Shown here in pieces: positions 18,892 through 29,025 of a stretch of DNA of 64,000 bases. The stretch covers positions 62,001-126,000 of the forward strand of contig JAPLRP010000019.1 in the NCBI GenBank assembly GCA_026399095.1. Reading direction: 5' to 3'. Source of the stretch: Methylococcales bacterium (GTDB lineage Bacteria; Pseudomonadota; Gammaproteobacteria; Methylococcales; Methylomonadaceae). A model generated the notes under the pieces. The model did no database searches. It was not told the origin of the DNA and saw nothing but the letters and a program-made list of their open reading frames with translations. Both the position numbers and the translations under genes were made by a program. The first letter of the stretch is position 1; each line of letters begins with the position of its first letter.

Positions 18892-20079
18892 TTATTGCTC
18901 GTGTTTATTATTAATTTCTTGAGGGGTAATATTAGAAGCCAATTGCAAGTAAAATGCTTTCAATGCGTTATAAAGTAAATCGGCAGTAAAATTACCATTA
19001 ACTCGGGCTCTTGCCGCCAACCCCATTTCTTTATATTTATTTGGATTTTCTATCGCATCCAACATGATCTGCATTAATGCCCCAATATTCCCGCCAGGAA
19101 ACAATCGTCCTGTTATACCATCTTCAATGGCATCTATTAATCCAGGTATAGCCGAGCCAATTGTGGGCACACCTATAGCCGCTGCATCTATGACGATAGT
19201 TCCAAATCCTTCGCGGTAACTGGGTAGACATAAAACATTAGTGGCTGCCAAATAGACTTCATGATTTTTTACTAAATCAAATTCAAAGACATTATTGAAC
19301 ATATCTGGATTGTTGTTGTGCAATCGTCCAATCTTTCCATTAGATTCATCAGGGCCTATAAATAATAGTTTTGCCTCAGAGTGAATTCTGGCGACCTGCG
19401 CAAATGCTTCCAATATATCAATAGCGCCCTTGTCCTGACTTTTTCGTGCAATGAATGCAAATACAAAATCTGATTTTTTAAGTTTTAGTGACTTACGCAA
19501 TTCGTTGGCTTGGTTCGCTAAAGATTGGCTATTAAATCTTGTAATATCAACCCCAGAAAGTGAGCCTTTTAACAAAACGGGTAATGATTGCCCTGCATGA
19601 GTGATTTTGTGATTATGCAGAAAAGCCGATTGAGATGGGCTATCCGTTAAACATATTGTGTTTAAGGAATTTATCGATTTATCAGCCAGATAATGAAGTG
19701 CTCTAGTTAGCCCTGACTTCGTTGCCCAAACTTGTCCGGTAAAAGTATGAATTCGAATAGGTATCCTGCAAAAAAAACCTGCAAAGGCAGTTAACAATCC
19801 TGCTTTTGGCATGATTGAATGCACAATATCCGGTTTATAGATTAGCAAGAAGCGACAAAGATCAATAAAAGCCAATAGGTCAGTAACAGGATTTAATTTT
19901 CTATCGATATTTATATCGACCCATTTAACATCAGGAAATGCTTCTTGGCATGATGATACGCCTTGCCCAACGACGCATACTTCAAAATCTTCAGACATTC
20001 TTGTTAGCGTGTTGGCCATGTGCCAAGGTACTACATATGAAGCGGTAACTACTCTGACTACCTTGAGTTTTTTTTTCAT
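18892..20079 (-). CDS. Glycosyltransferase, GT-B fold, family 4 type
   Basis: A roughly 395-residue retaining glycosyltransferase. The N-terminal half has the KVVRVVTASYVVPWHMANTL strand and GQGVSS; the C-terminal half has the donor-site pattern REGFGTIVIDAAAIGVP (E-x7-E) typical of GT4. It resembles enzymes that add amino sugars such as FucNAc in O-units. An in-frame ATG at 20088 is an alternative start; ATG 20079 is better spaced from GGA-containing sequence. It shares direction with the genes around it. Donor and acceptor are not known. Confidence 0.88.
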   Translation of the reverse strand: MKKKLKVVRVVTASYVVPWHMANTLTRMSEDFEVCVVGQGVSSCQEAFPDVKWVDINIDRKLNPVTDLLAFIDLCRFLLIYKPDIVHSIMPKAGLLTAFAGFFCRIPIRIHTFTGQVWATKSGLTRALHYLADKSINSLNTICLTDSPSQSAFLHNHKITHAGQSLPVLLKGSLSGVDITRFNSQSLANQANELRKSLKLKKSDFVFAFIARKSQDKGAIDILEAFAQVARIHSEAKLLFIGPDESNGKIGRLHNNNPDMFNNVFEFDLVKNHEVYLAATNVLCLPSYREGFGTIVIDAAAIGVPTIGSAIPGLIDAIEDGITGRLFPGGNIGALMQIMLDAIENPNKYKEMGLAARARVNGNFTADLLYNALKAFYLQLASNITPQEINNKHEQ

Positions 20080-20133
20080 CCGATCCATTCCAAATTTATA
20101 TCGTATTTATCAGAGCTATTCATTTTTGCCTAT

Positions 20134-21084
20134 TTAACTTTTCTTTAAGTTCGATTGCCAATAGTTAACGAGATTGGCCAATCCATCTTCCATAGAAATT
20201 AAATGGTTGTAACCCAATTCTTGCTCAATTTTTGTATTTTGATAAATAGTATAGTTTGTTAAGGCATTTATTCTTGAATCAGTCAGTGGCATGCCAGGAA
20301 TCCATCCTAACAATTTGATAAGTAAACGCACAGGTAATTCAGGTATTCTCAGATGAGGTATTTTGCACCCTAACGCATTGGTGATTATTTTTACAAAATC
20401 CTCCAAACTTCGGTAATCTGATAAATTATAAACTTGGCCCTTTAGGTGTTTAGCAGATCCACAGAGTAGCAGTGCTTTGACTACATTATCTACGTGTATA
20501 TAATTTGCTGAAGCACTGGGTTGTCCTATAAAAAAAAACCACCCTTTCTGAATCAATGCAATCAGGCCGAACAAGGAGCGATTGCTCATTGTTTCACCAT
20601 ATACGATAGATGGTCTAAGGATGACATAGTTAAACGCTCCTTGATGCGCTGCATGGATTACCAAGTTATCAGCCTGTACTTTGGTTTCTTCATATTCGCC
20701 TTTCGGATTTAAACTTGTTTCCTCAGTCACAATCCCCTCACGGTGCTGACCATAAGCACCCGTGCTGCTCAACTGAACCCAACGACCAATTCGTCCCGTT
20801 GCCATATTGATTAATCGGGCTGTGCCATCGACATGTAGTGCTTTCATTTTCGTTGCGTCTTTAATTTCGCCGGCACAATGGTAGAGAACATCTGCTTTAT
20901 CAACGAATGACAGTAAATCTCCAGCGTTGCTAAGGTCGCCAGAATACCACTTTACAGAATCTGGCAGTTCAGACTTTTCGGGGGGGCGACGTGATAGTAC
21001 TCTAACTTCATCACCTTGTTCCAAATGACGCATAACCAGCTTACGACCGATAAATCCCGATCCGCCAGTGATTGCAACAATCAT
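20134..21084 (-). CDS. NAD-dependent epimerase/dehydratase family protein
   Basis: An extended short-chain dehydrogenase of about 316 residues. It has TGGSGFIGRKLV at the N-terminus, a STGAYG segment and the catalytic YEETK motif. The ATG at 21084 places the first beta strand right after the start, as usual; GTG 21090 is two codons upstream. It sits between two glycosyltransferase genes, so it probably makes or modifies a nucleotide sugar for this polysaccharide. It is only distantly similar to the WbpV-like enzyme at 14963. Substrate unknown. Confidence 0.82.
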   Translation of the reverse strand: MIVAITGGSGFIGRKLVMRHLEQGDEVRVLSRRPPEKSELPDSVKWYSGDLSNAGDLLSFVDKADVLYHCAGEIKDATKMKALHVDGTARLINMATGRIGRWVQLSSTGAYGQHREGIVTEETSLNPKGEYEETKVQADNLVIHAAHQGAFNYVILRPSIVYGETMSNRSLFGLIALIQKGWFFFIGQPSASANYIHVDNVVKALLLCGSAKHLKGQVYNLSDYRSLEDFVKIITNALGCKIPHLRIPELPVRLLIKLLGWIPGMPLTDSRINALTNYTIYQNTKIEQELGYNHLISMEDGLANLVNYWQSNLKKS

Positions 21085-21129
21085 TGCCACGAGAATAGTT
21101 TTTTATGTGATTTTTGAATGTACATGTTC

Positions 21130-22119
21130 TTAAAAACGTCCGATCAAAAACAAGGCTCGCAAAATAAAGGTATCAAAATATCTTTGCCTGATAAGCCTTG
21201 AAGCGAATGCAAGTTTAAACCTTTTAATAATGTTATCTTTCCCATCGATTATATTTTCCAATAGATCCAACTGGTTATCTTTTAGCATCCATGAAAAGCA
21301 GCGCTTAAATTCTTTGGCCTGTGTCGCGAGGCCAAAGATACCGCTATCATTTTTTATAAAGCGCTTTATTCGGCGATATAAATCCTGAAATATATTTGTA
21401 GCAGCTCCCAAGCTGTTATTATCGTGTTGCCGATATTTAATGGATGGGAATGCATCATAAATAACTGTGCCAAAGGTAACGATGACGATATAAGCCCACC
21501 AGTCATGGTAAAACCACCAGTTTTGCATTATGACTGGGCATGGTGGGTTTTCTATAATTAATTGTCTTGCTGATTGCGTAAGAGCAACAGTGCAGCCTAT
21601 AGCGATATTTTCTACGAGTGCGTTTTCAAAGGCAATTGCCTTAGGAATCCTTGAATACTTGATATGAGCTAGATTGTCATCAACATATTCGAGTCGAGAA
21701 CAATATAATGCTATTTGTTCTTTTTTAGCGGATAGTTTATCAACGGCACGTTCAATTTTTGAGTTTTGCCAATAGTCATCTTGGTCGGCAAAAAAGTAGA
21801 AATCAAAATTGTTATCGGTGTGCATGAGCAGCTCAAAAAAACTATTCGCCGGGCCTAGGCGAACATTAGCTTCAATAAATGCAATTTTAATTTTGTGCGC
21901 ATAACTGTGGATTATTTCCAGGGTTTCATCAGTTGAACCGTCATCCCTGACCATTAATTTGAAATCAGTATAAGTTTGAGCCAGCAAACTATCCAGAAAT
22001 TCTCTGATATATTTGGAACCATTGTAAGTTGCCAACAAAATAGCAACTTTACTTTTTGGTTCTATGGTTTTTGCAAGCTGCACAACTAACTCCGGCTGTG
22101 TCGACAGATCAGAATCCAA
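21130..22119 (-). CDS. Glycosyltransferase family 2
   Basis: A 329-residue GT-A enzyme. The start of the domain is VAILLATYNGSKYIREFLDSLLAQTY, followed by RDDGSTDETL and the metal-binding FFADQDDYW (DxD-type) segment; these are common in rhamnosyl- and other 6-deoxyhexosyltransferases. The apparent start is TTG at 22119, supported by GAGGAA seven bases upstream; no ATG lies between it and the conserved domain. It overlaps the next upstream gene by 11 bases. Sugar specificity cannot be assigned. Confidence 0.88.
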   Translation of the reverse strand: MDSDLSTQPELVVQLAKTIEPKSKVAILLATYNGSKYIREFLDSLLAQTYTDFKLMVRDDGSTDETLEIIHSYAHKIKIAFIEANVRLGPANSFFELLMHTDNNFDFYFFADQDDYWQNSKIERAVDKLSAKKEQIALYCSRLEYVDDNLAHIKYSRIPKAIAFENALVENIAIGCTVALTQSARQLIIENPPCPVIMQNWWFYHDWWAYIVIVTFGTVIYDAFPSIKYRQHDNNSLGAATNIFQDLYRRIKRFIKNDSGIFGLATQAKEFKRCFSWMLKDNQLDLLENIIDGKDNIIKRFKLAFASRLIRQRYFDTFILRALFLIGRF

Positions 22120-23584
22120 GTTTATTCCTCAAAAACAAGCTTAAAGCACTAAAAAAAGATTTATAGGCGTAAGGCCAAGCGTTAATTGTACATTTGACAA
22201 GGTTAAGTTTTTGTTTTGTAGAAAGATTTAAGCTGAATACCCGCCGGAATACAAAGTCGATATAAATGTCACCTTGAGATACCCAAAACTCCTCATAAAA
22301 ATTATCCATACATCTCATTGACATAAAGTCCTCAGGAAGAGGGATATATTGATTGTCTTCCATCGAAATACGCAATCTGTCTACACAGCGATTAATAGAT
22401 TGCTCGTTAATCGCTTTTTCACGCACAGTCAGCAATCTATCATGAATTGCATCCCTGTTTTTTATGTGATTTGATAATGCACTGATTAAATCTGCAATCG
22501 TGTAGGATTTTAATATTTCTGCATAAGAGTAACCCGCCATTAAACCTAATCCGAATGAAGGAATACCCAACATAACGGATTCAAGAAATCCTGTTCCGTT
22601 CCCTTGCGGAAAGCTATCAACATAACAATCTGAAGTCTCAAGAAGTTCCATATATCTCTTATGAGGTTGTGGGCCTAAAAAATCGACATTTTGACGGATA
22701 TTTTTATCTAATGCTCTCCAGTACTTTTCTTTACCCGTTGGTCCACAAATTGTGAATTTGACCCTATTTTGTATTGAGTTGCGACTATAAAATTGATTAA
22801 TAAATTCAGGAACACTATATTCGCCCCAAGGAACAAATTTATTGTAATGCCCCGCCATGAAGACTTGTATTGCTTCGTTTTTGCCGGGATTACTTTGTTT
22901 GAGATCTAATATAGGTATCGGAATCCCTACAAAGCTCTGTTTATGATCAATGTTACGAATTGCTCCCCGAATCCATCCGTATTTGCTAATTTCAAATACT
23001 TTTTTTGCTGCCGCATAACCAAAACTAAATAAATGGTCAGCATGATTATACATAAAAACGTTTACACCTGATTTAGCTAATAGAATTGCTGCAATAGCAC
23101 CATAAATATCATCAGGATGGATATGTAAAATAACGTTATTAAATTTAAGTCCAATGGCTACAATTTCTGAAATTGTGGCCGCGGCTGAGGGCTTCCGAAT
23201 TCCATTAAAAACCAGAATATGCTGTGGGATTTTATTCAGAACGTCTTCTGGTAACCTATCAAGTATTGCCAATCCATCGCCTGCCCCGGCTGTTAGGAAT
23301 CTCTCCACAACTCGCGTGTGTCCTCCAATAGAGTAACCGGTTGTCATCAAGTGAAGCGTATCTGAAGTGGCTTGCTTAGCCTTGCCATTCAATAAGCCAG
23401 AAAAATATTCGGCAAATTTTAGTTCAAATTCACTATCCGCTAATATCCCAATATAATTAGCCGAGAGAAACTTGCCATAGATACTTGCAACCATTAAAGC
23501 CGCGTCAATATCTGTTTTGGAAAGGTTTAATGAAAAGTTTTTCAGGTTATTTGCAACCTTTTGGGCCGCTTCAGTGTGACTCAT
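22109..23584 (-). CDS. Glycosyltransferase-like protein, GT-B type, 491 residues
   Basis: A large protein whose C-terminal half reads like a GT-B donor domain: FMAGHYNKFVPWGEYSVP, FTICGPTGKEKYW, VDFLGPQPHKRYMELL and DSFPQGNGTGFLESVMLGIP. The middle part (residues about 85-200) contains HLMTTGYSIGGHTRVVER, which matches the acceptor-side glycine-rich loop of such enzymes. It follows the flippase gene with a 14-base overlap and overlaps the GT2 gene after it. The first 80 residues and the last 80 are not recognised. It is probably an O-unit glycosyltransferase. Confidence 0.72.
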   Translation of the reverse strand: MSHTEAAQKVANNLKNFSLNLSKTDIDAALMVASIYGKFLSANYIGILADSEFELKFAEYFSGLLNGKAKQATSDTLHLMTTGYSIGGHTRVVERFLTAGAGDGLAILDRLPEDVLNKIPQHILVFNGIRKPSAAATISEIVAIGLKFNNVILHIHPDDIYGAIAAILLAKSGVNVFMYNHADHLFSFGYAAAKKVFEISKYGWIRGAIRNIDHKQSFVGIPIPILDLKQSNPGKNEAIQVFMAGHYNKFVPWGEYSVPEFINQFYSRNSIQNRVKFTICGPTGKEKYWRALDKNIRQNVDFLGPQPHKRYMELLETSDCYVDSFPQGNGTGFLESVMLGIPSFGLGLMAGYSYAEILKSYTIADLISALSNHIKNRDAIHDRLLTVREKAINEQSINRCVDRLRISMEDNQYIPLPEDFMSMRCMDNFYEEFWVSQGDIYIDFVFRRVFSLNLSTKQKLNLVKCTINAWPYAYKSFFSALSLFLRNKLGF

Positions 23585-24836
23585 TATTCAACTCTCTTAT
23601 CATCCTATTGCAGTGTATAACCATCCCACCATTACTTAGTATTGAAAACACATAGGTTCCAAGAAACGCATACACAGCACCTTTAATACCGAATTGCGGA
23701 ATTAGCCAAAGGTTGGCTACAAAATTTATTATACCGAGCAATAGCGTAAGTGCCGCAGCTTGCCAAAAATAGCCTCGGCCAATCCATTGTGGAGCCATAA
23801 CTGTAGAGAAAGTCATGCCGATTAAGCCTAACAGCATCCACTGAAATGGCTCCACTGCCGGCCTGAACGATTCGCCTGCCAACAAAATAATACCCCATGG
23901 CGAAATAAGTGCAGCGATTACAATTAAAACAATCATTCCTAAATTGATTTGTATAAGTAAACATTTGTTGTCCTTCCAGGCCGCATTTACCCCAATTTTT
24001 GCCACCTTCCCATAAATTACCATGGTAGCTGCTTGTGGGATGATCATGAATACACCCAGTAACTGAGTAACTAATTGAAAGTATCCGGTCTGTTCAGGGC
24101 CATGATAATGATTAAGAATCAGTATATTGGCAGATGTAAACAAAAAAGTACCAATAGCATTGAAATGAAGTTTAAGTGCTCCCGATAAAAGTGCTTTAAT
24201 TTCAGCTTTGTTAGGACGACAAGTAAGTCCTTTACTTCGAGCGAAAGCGAATAGAAAGCCGATCCCACCCATTGCAATAATTATCTCCCCCAGAAGGTTC
24301 GACTCCATTACACCAGTAACGCCAAAGCCCAAACTACCAACCAGAATAAAGACGGTAATAACTGAAACCGTGCGGCCAATAACCTGATAGCGATTATAGG
24401 TTCGAATATGTTCCAAGCCCATTAATAATGAGCTACCGTATTGCTCCCAAATCATAAAGGGCAGGGCAAGAAACCCTACGAAAAGTGGAAATACCTCAAT
24501 CCCCTTAAAAACCCCTTTAGGATTAGTCCAATAAAGACCTAGTGCTACCAGCCAGCCAGTCATGGTTAAGATCACGGCAAGTAGTAGCAAGCTGCCCAAT
24601 AGACTACCAAAGCGCTTATGTTCACGATCATCGGCCATTCGATGTAAAGCCACCTGTCCCAAGCTTAGATAAGTAATGGTACTGAACATGGCAACCCAAG
24701 TTGTGATTGTGGCAACTTGTCCTCGCCCTTCTGGACCCAATAAGCGAGCAGTCAGGGAGATGGTAAAAAGACCAATCAGCAAAGAATAGATTTTTGCACC
24801 ACTTGTGTGTGCAATAGTGGCCCACAAATCACGCAC
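23571..24836 (-). CDS. O-unit flippase Wzx-like, polysaccharide transporter family
   Basis: A 421-residue polytopic protein with about twelve hydrophobic helices. It opens with [31 protein letters not shown], the classic LGPEG(R)G start of oligosaccharide flippases of the MOP superfamily. Its task would be to move lipid-linked O-units to the periplasmic face. The start is GTG at 24836, overlapping the fdtB-like stop by eight bases. Its presence implies a Wzx/Wzy-dependent pathway, yet no clear Wzy or Wzz is seen in the window. Confidence 0.87.
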   Translation of the reverse strand: MRDLWATIAHTSGAKIYSLLIGLFTISLTARLLGPEGRGQVATITTWVAMFSTITYLSLGQVALHRMADDREHKRFGSLLGSLLLLAVILTMTGWLVALGLYWTNPKGVFKGIEVFPLFVGFLALPFMIWEQYGSSLLMGLEHIRTYNRYQVIGRTVSVITVFILVGSLGFGVTGVMESNLLGEIIIAMGGIGFLFAFARSKGLTCRPNKAEIKALLSGALKLHFNAIGTFLFTSANILILNHYHGPEQTGYFQLVTQLLGVFMIIPQAATMVIYGKVAKIGVNAAWKDNKCLLIQINLGMIVLIVIAALISPWGIILLAGESFRPAVEPFQWMLLGLIGMTFSTVMAPQWIGRGYFWQAAALTLLLGIINFVANLWLIPQFGIKGAVYAFLGTYVFSILSNGGMVIHCNRMIRELNNESH

Positions 24837-25932
24837 GCAATGCTACCTTAGTGGCCTCTATTGCTGATTTAAGGTGATTGGTTGTCAGGTGTGGGCCAAT
24901 AGGTAGGCTTAATACATTTTGATGAATGCGTTCAGCGATGGGCAAATCGCCCTTGCCAAAGCCCAGTTTCGCATAAGCAGCTTGAAGATGGGGTGGAATA
25001 GGGTAATGAATTAAGGTACCAATGTCGGCTTCGCCGAGTTGTTTTTGCAAGTTATCGCGCTGTGGATGTTGTACGACATAAAGATGCCAGACTGGTTTAG
25101 CCCATTCGGGAATAAGCGGCAATAGTAAACCGATGTTTTTCAGTTCGTCACTGTAGCATTCAGCGATATTGCTTCTGCGTGCATTCCATTCATCCAGTAC
25201 TTTAAGTTTAACCCGCAAAGCCGCTGCTTGCAGTGGATCAAGACGGCTATTAAAACCAAGTACATCATTGACATACTTAACGCGAGATCCGTAATTACGT
25301 AGAACATTGATACGGTCGGCCAGTTCCGCATCGTTGGTAGTAATGGCTCCACCATCACCATAAGCTCCCAGGTTTTTGCCGGGATAAAAACTCCATGCGA
25401 CGATATCGCCATGAGCACCAATTCGTTTGTCTTTGTAACGTGCACCGTGTGCTTGAGCGCTATCTTCCAATACTCGTAAATCATGTTTTTTGGCAATCGC
25501 TAATATTGGATCCATGTCGGCCGGTTGGCCGTAAAGATGTACCGGCAAAATAACTTTAGTACGATCAGTTATCGCTGCTTCAATGCGGGTGGGATCAACG
25601 TTATAAGTTAGCGGGTCTGGTTCAACAGGAACAGGTATTGCGCCGCACTGGCTAACAGCCAACCAGGTAGCAATGTAAGTATTGGAAGGCACAATGACTT
25701 CATCGCCTGGCTTTACTCCTAAAGCTAATAATGACAAATGCAAGGCATCTAGGCCATTGGCAACACCTACACAATAGTTTGCCTCGCAATAGTTTGCAAA
25801 TTCTGCTTCAAAAGCTTCGACTTCCGAACCCAATATATACCAGCCCGAATTAAGTACGCGCTTGATTGCGGCATCAATTTCCGGTTGTAATTCGAGATAG
25901 CCGGCTTTCAAATCAAGGAATGGAATTTTCAT
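24829..25932 (-). CDS. dTDP-3-keto-6-deoxyhexose 3-aminotransferase, FdtB/QdtB type
   Basis: A 367-residue DegT/DnrJ/EryC1/StrS sugar aminotransferase. The PLP lysine is Lys186 in [15 protein letters not shown], with the [10 protein letters not shown] cofactor-contact segment near 155-164. The stop-start overlap with the FdtA-type ketoisomerase (ATGA) and an FdtC-type acetyltransferase nearby point to the 3-amino sugar branch: dTDP-4-keto-6-deoxyglucose to the 3-keto isomer, then to dTDP-3-amino-3,6-dideoxyhexose. Galacto (Fuc3N) and gluco (Qui3N) products cannot be separated from sequence alone. Confidence 0.88.
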   Translation of the reverse strand: MKIPFLDLKAGYLELQPEIDAAIKRVLNSGWYILGSEVEAFEAEFANYCEANYCVGVANGLDALHLSLLALGVKPGDEVIVPSNTYIATWLAVSQCGAIPVPVEPDPLTYNVDPTRIEAAITDRTKVILPVHLYGQPADMDPILAIAKKHDLRVLEDSAQAHGARYKDKRIGAHGDIVAWSFYPGKNLGAYGDGGAITTNDAELADRINVLRNYGSRVKYVNDVLGFNSRLDPLQAAALRVKLKVLDEWNARRSNIAECYSDELKNIGLLLPLIPEWAKPVWHLYVVQHPQRDNLQKQLGEADIGTLIHYPIPPHLQAAYAKLGFGKGDLPIAERIHQNVLSLPIGPHLTTNHLKSAIEATKVALRA

Positions 25933-26336
25933 TTACTTAATGCAGTTAAATATTCGGGGTATTCGCGGTAGTAATCAGCTTCGTCATATTTGTTGGAAGC
26001 GAGAACCATACAGACTGAACCAGAAGAGAAATTATCCAGTTCTCGCCAGATCATGGGGCAGACGTATAAACCATAATAAGAACGGCTTAAATGTACACGT
26101 TTTTTCTTTTTTCCATCGTCAAGTACCACGTCAAAACTACCGGACATCGCTATAATAAGTTGGTGTAACCCCTTGTGAGCGTGACCCCCGCGTTCGGAGC
26201 CGCCCGGCACATCATAAAGATAATAAACACGTTGGATGTCAAAAGGTATTTGATTGCCTGATTCAACAAAAGTCAGGTTGCCTCGGGGATCGGCTATTTT
26301 TGGTAACTCTATGATTTTGCATAGATCAATATTCAT
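25929..26336 (-). CDS. dTDP-4-keto-6-deoxyglucose 3,4-ketoisomerase, FdtA/QdtA type
   Basis: A 135-residue cupin of the WxcM/FdtA family. The conserved histidine pair is His52 and His54 in [12 protein letters not shown], followed by the beta-barrel strands and YREYPEYL near the C-terminus. It moves the keto group from C4 to C3 of dTDP-4-keto-6-deoxyglucose. The ATG at 26336 and the four-base overlap with the aminotransferase are clear. The substrate requires RmlA and RmlB, which are not in the window. The short DNA between it and the acetyltransferase holds a possible gene remnant. Confidence 0.9.
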   Translation of the reverse strand: MNIDLCKIIELPKIADPRGNLTFVESGNQIPFDIQRVYYLYDVPGGSERGGHAHKGLHQLIIAMSGSFDVVLDDGKKKKRVHLSRSYYGLYVCPMIWRELDNFSSGSVCMVLASNKYDEADYYREYPEYLTALSK

Positions 26337-26369
26337 TAAACGACTCCAAACTTAATTCAAATTGGTGTT

Positions 26370-26465
26370 TTATTCAAACGCCAAAATATTTTCAGGAATA
26401 AACGTAGCGTGTCTTTTGCCTGCTTGTGAAATGGTCGAGCCATTGATGGTATAAAGATAATTCAT
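26370..26465 (-). other. Short open frame (31 aa) before the fdtA-like gene, possible remnant
   Basis: A reading frame MNYLYTING...FIPENILAFE, open for 13 codons upstream of its ATG as well, fills part of the 203-base gap between the FdtC-type and FdtA-type genes. There is no clear ribosome-binding site. It could be a decayed gene end or chance; I recognise no family. Confidence 0.2.
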
Positions 26466-26539
26466 TAGGATTGAAATAATGGGTCTTTGCTTAAAATCAT
26501 TTAAAGTTAATTATTATTAGAGCATTATCATGATTAGCG

Positions 26540-27079
26540 TTAGGTAATGTCAACGTTCGGCACTGTCTTTTGTGAGCTTTGCAGCTCTTCAGTAATGGGA
26601 TTTAATTCATTATTCTCGTTCAGATAGCCAATAATTCTGGCGGGGTTGCCTATTACAACAGCTCGATCAGGGATAGATCGGGTTACCACTGCACCAGCCC
26701 CCACCATAGCGGCTTCACCGATAATGATATTGGGCAAGATAACAGCTCCTCCTCCTATAGATGCGCCTTTACGCAGAATAGTTTGAGGAAAACTATCCGG
26801 GTAGTGTTTGGATCGTGGGAATTTGTCGTTAGTAAATGTGACATTGGGACCAATAAAAACGTCATTTTCAATACGCAATCCATCCCAAAGCTGTACGCCA
26901 CTTTTTATAGTCACATTGTTACCAATAATGACATCATTTTCAATTAGAACCTGAGCACAAATATTGCAGTTAGTGCCAATTTTTGCATTGGGTAGCACGA
27001 CACAGAATTGCCAGATGCGCGTATTATCGCCAATGTTTTTGCTTTGCACATCAGCAAGAGAATGTATTGTTTTAGACAT
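26540..27079 (-). CDS. dTDP-3-amino-3,6-dideoxyhexose N-acetyltransferase, FdtC/QdtC type
   Basis: A 179-residue left-handed beta-helix acetyltransferase. Hexapeptide repeats run through [25 protein letters not shown] and [25 protein letters not shown], ending in the usual [10 protein letters not shown]. The N-terminal pattern, with NDKFPRS in the middle, matches WbpD/FdtC/QdtC N-acetyltransferases that act on nucleotide-linked amino sugars. With the FdtA and FdtB types it completes a dTDP-Fuc3NAc or dTDP-Qui3NAc pathway. The 203-base gap to fdtA means it may be first in its transcript segment. Confidence 0.87.
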   Translation of the reverse strand: MSKTIHSLADVQSKNIGDNTRIWQFCVVLPNAKIGTNCNICAQVLIENDVIIGNNVTIKSGVQLWDGLRIENDVFIGPNVTFTNDKFPRSKHYPDSFPQTILRKGASIGGGAVILPNIIIGEAAMVGAGAVVTRSIPDRAVVIGNPARIIGYLNENNELNPITEELQSSQKTVPNVDIT

Positions 27080-27147
27080 TTAGCGACCGATAATTTTTAA
27101 AATTCCTGAAATCCATAGAGACTAGCTGACAGCCAGTAACTTACCTT

Positions 27148-28917
27148 TTATTGTGTTGTCGTTAAAATTTCGAAGAACTTATTCGACCAGACTACCCTAT
27201 ATCCCTGTCTTTGCTCAAACTCTGAGAATAAGTGACGGGATTCCTCCTGATTCCAAAACGTAGCCAGCGGCTGGATCTCGATTGGCCAAGTATTAAAGTA
27301 TGTGTTGCCTTTAGCACGAACGATACAGGATAGTTTGATGCCCGATTGTTCTTTTTGGTTTATCAGAGCTGCAAGTTTTGCCGTATCCATGACATCAGGC
27401 CATGAATTGCCAAGCCAAGGGTGGGTTTCAGTTAAAAAATGTACGGTTGGAATTACATTGTAGGCAAGTACTTCATCCCTCGGCTTTGTATAGTTGGACA
27501 TAGCGTCAAGTAATTCAGTAACTACTTTGGCTCGCTCGGAGGTAGTGTATGTTCCTGCCAGAAGATGATGGGCTATTGGATGCGTCATGGTGTAGCGGTT
27601 CTTGCTATCCAAGTAAGTATGCTTCCAAGCCCCAATAAGCGAATGAAACAACAAAGCTATAATTATAGTTATCGTGAATACACGAAACCCACGAGCCGTT
27701 ATTAAGAAGTTATTATTTGGTTTTAACTTTTTATTACTAATCTTAAACCAGAGCGGTAAAGACAAATCGTCACTACGCCATAGCCAAATCAGTGTAAGGG
27801 GCAAAGCCAACCACATGCCAAAGGCCGAATTGGAAATGCCAACATTGGAGCCGAGTGGTACCAAGACCAATATCATGCCAGCGATAAATGCCAATAAAGC
27901 CAAGGGCGTATCTTTTTTCACCTTAAGAAAAACAAGTGACAAAAGTACGATATAACAAATACCGGGGATGCACCATCGCCAGTTATCTTTAATATAAAAA
28001 ATATAAACCAGAATAATAGCACTAGTCAAAATGATGACTGACGTTAAAGGGATTTTTTGTTTACTCGCCCAATTCGCAAGCCAAGCCCCCATGCCAATAA
28101 TTAAAAGTGCTTTAATAAATGCCTTCTTATGATCATTAATAAAGACATTTAGCAATCCAGAACCGGAATGGTGAGATTTGGGCGTGACTGCCAAGTCGAA
28201 GAGCGCTTGTATGCCCTGAAAATAAATAACCTCATGCCTGTGTAGAACAATTAAGCACCAGATTAAAGCAACGCCTAGTGTAAATCCCCCAAAAAACAAA
28301 GCTGACCATGCTAATGTATTCCGTAATGACCATCGATAAGCCCAAGCATGTAGCCAAATTGCTGATATGAGAGTAATGCCCAGCAAGTTTGGTAGACGGA
28401 CAAAAACATTGGCTCCCAATATGATGCCTGCTAAAACGATCAGTAGCTTTTGATTACCGACGATGCCTAAAAAAAGCAAAGCCGCTCCGGCAAGATAAAA
28501 CAGTCCAGTTAGTTCGTTGTAGCCTATCCAGTTGCCAGCATATCCCCTTGTAAAAAAGACGGTCAGCAATACCATTGCAGCCAGCATGCGGCTGTGTCCA
28601 AGTTGGAATGCCAACAGTCGATAGGCGATAATCGCTGACGTGGTAACAACTATTACATATCCCAATTTATAAGCAACTACATCCTGGCCTAAAGCTAGCC
28701 CTGTCCAGTGGCCAATGAAACTACTTAACCAGCAGATGGCAACCACCATATCTGGATGCGTATAGAATTGTTGATAGCTGGTAAGCCAATAGCCCATGTC
28801 GGTAAAATCCAGACCTTGCCAAACGAACAACATCAACCAAGCGAACGTAGCTAATCCTAGCCAAATAGTTATATAGCCGTCGTTACGTATCGTGCTCAAT
28901 TTGATAGCGCTCTCCAA
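27148..28917 (-). CDS. Large polytopic membrane protein, GT-C transferase or polymerase candidate
   Basis: A 589-residue protein with about twelve membrane helices and a soluble C-terminal domain of about 150 residues (from roughly 440). The first extracytoplasmic loop holds FTDMGYWLTSYQQF, with acidic residues where GT-C enzymes place their catalytic Asp. In this locus it could add a side sugar from a polyprenyl-phosphate donor, or be the missing O-antigen polymerase. The start is uncertain: TTG 28917 has no good ribosome-binding site, and TTG 28899 sits ten bases after GGAGAG. I recognise no precise family. Confidence 0.65.
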   Translation of the reverse strand: MESAIKLSTIRNDGYITIWLGLATFAWLMLFVWQGLDFTDMGYWLTSYQQFYTHPDMVVAICWLSSFIGHWTGLALGQDVVAYKLGYVIVVTTSAIIAYRLLAFQLGHSRMLAAMVLLTVFFTRGYAGNWIGYNELTGLFYLAGAALLFLGIVGNQKLLIVLAGIILGANVFVRLPNLLGITLISAIWLHAWAYRWSLRNTLAWSALFFGGFTLGVALIWCLIVLHRHEVIYFQGIQALFDLAVTPKSHHSGSGLLNVFINDHKKAFIKALLIIGMGAWLANWASKQKIPLTSVIILTSAIILVYIFYIKDNWRWCIPGICYIVLLSLVFLKVKKDTPLALLAFIAGMILVLVPLGSNVGISNSAFGMWLALPLTLIWLWRSDDLSLPLWFKISNKKLKPNNNFLITARGFRVFTITIIIALLFHSLIGAWKHTYLDSKNRYTMTHPIAHHLLAGTYTTSERAKVVTELLDAMSNYTKPRDEVLAYNVIPTVHFLTETHPWLGNSWPDVMDTAKLAALINQKEQSGIKLSCIVRAKGNTYFNTWPIEIQPLATFWNQEESRHLFSEFEQRQGYRVVWSNKFFEILTTTQ

Positions 28918-29025
28918 GAGTACGCATGGATAATATTCATGTTATTTATTTATAAGCTGCTGATATTTAAAAATTAAGATTTTATACTGGTGAAGTAACG
29001 TTCTAAACGTTGGTATCTCTGATAG

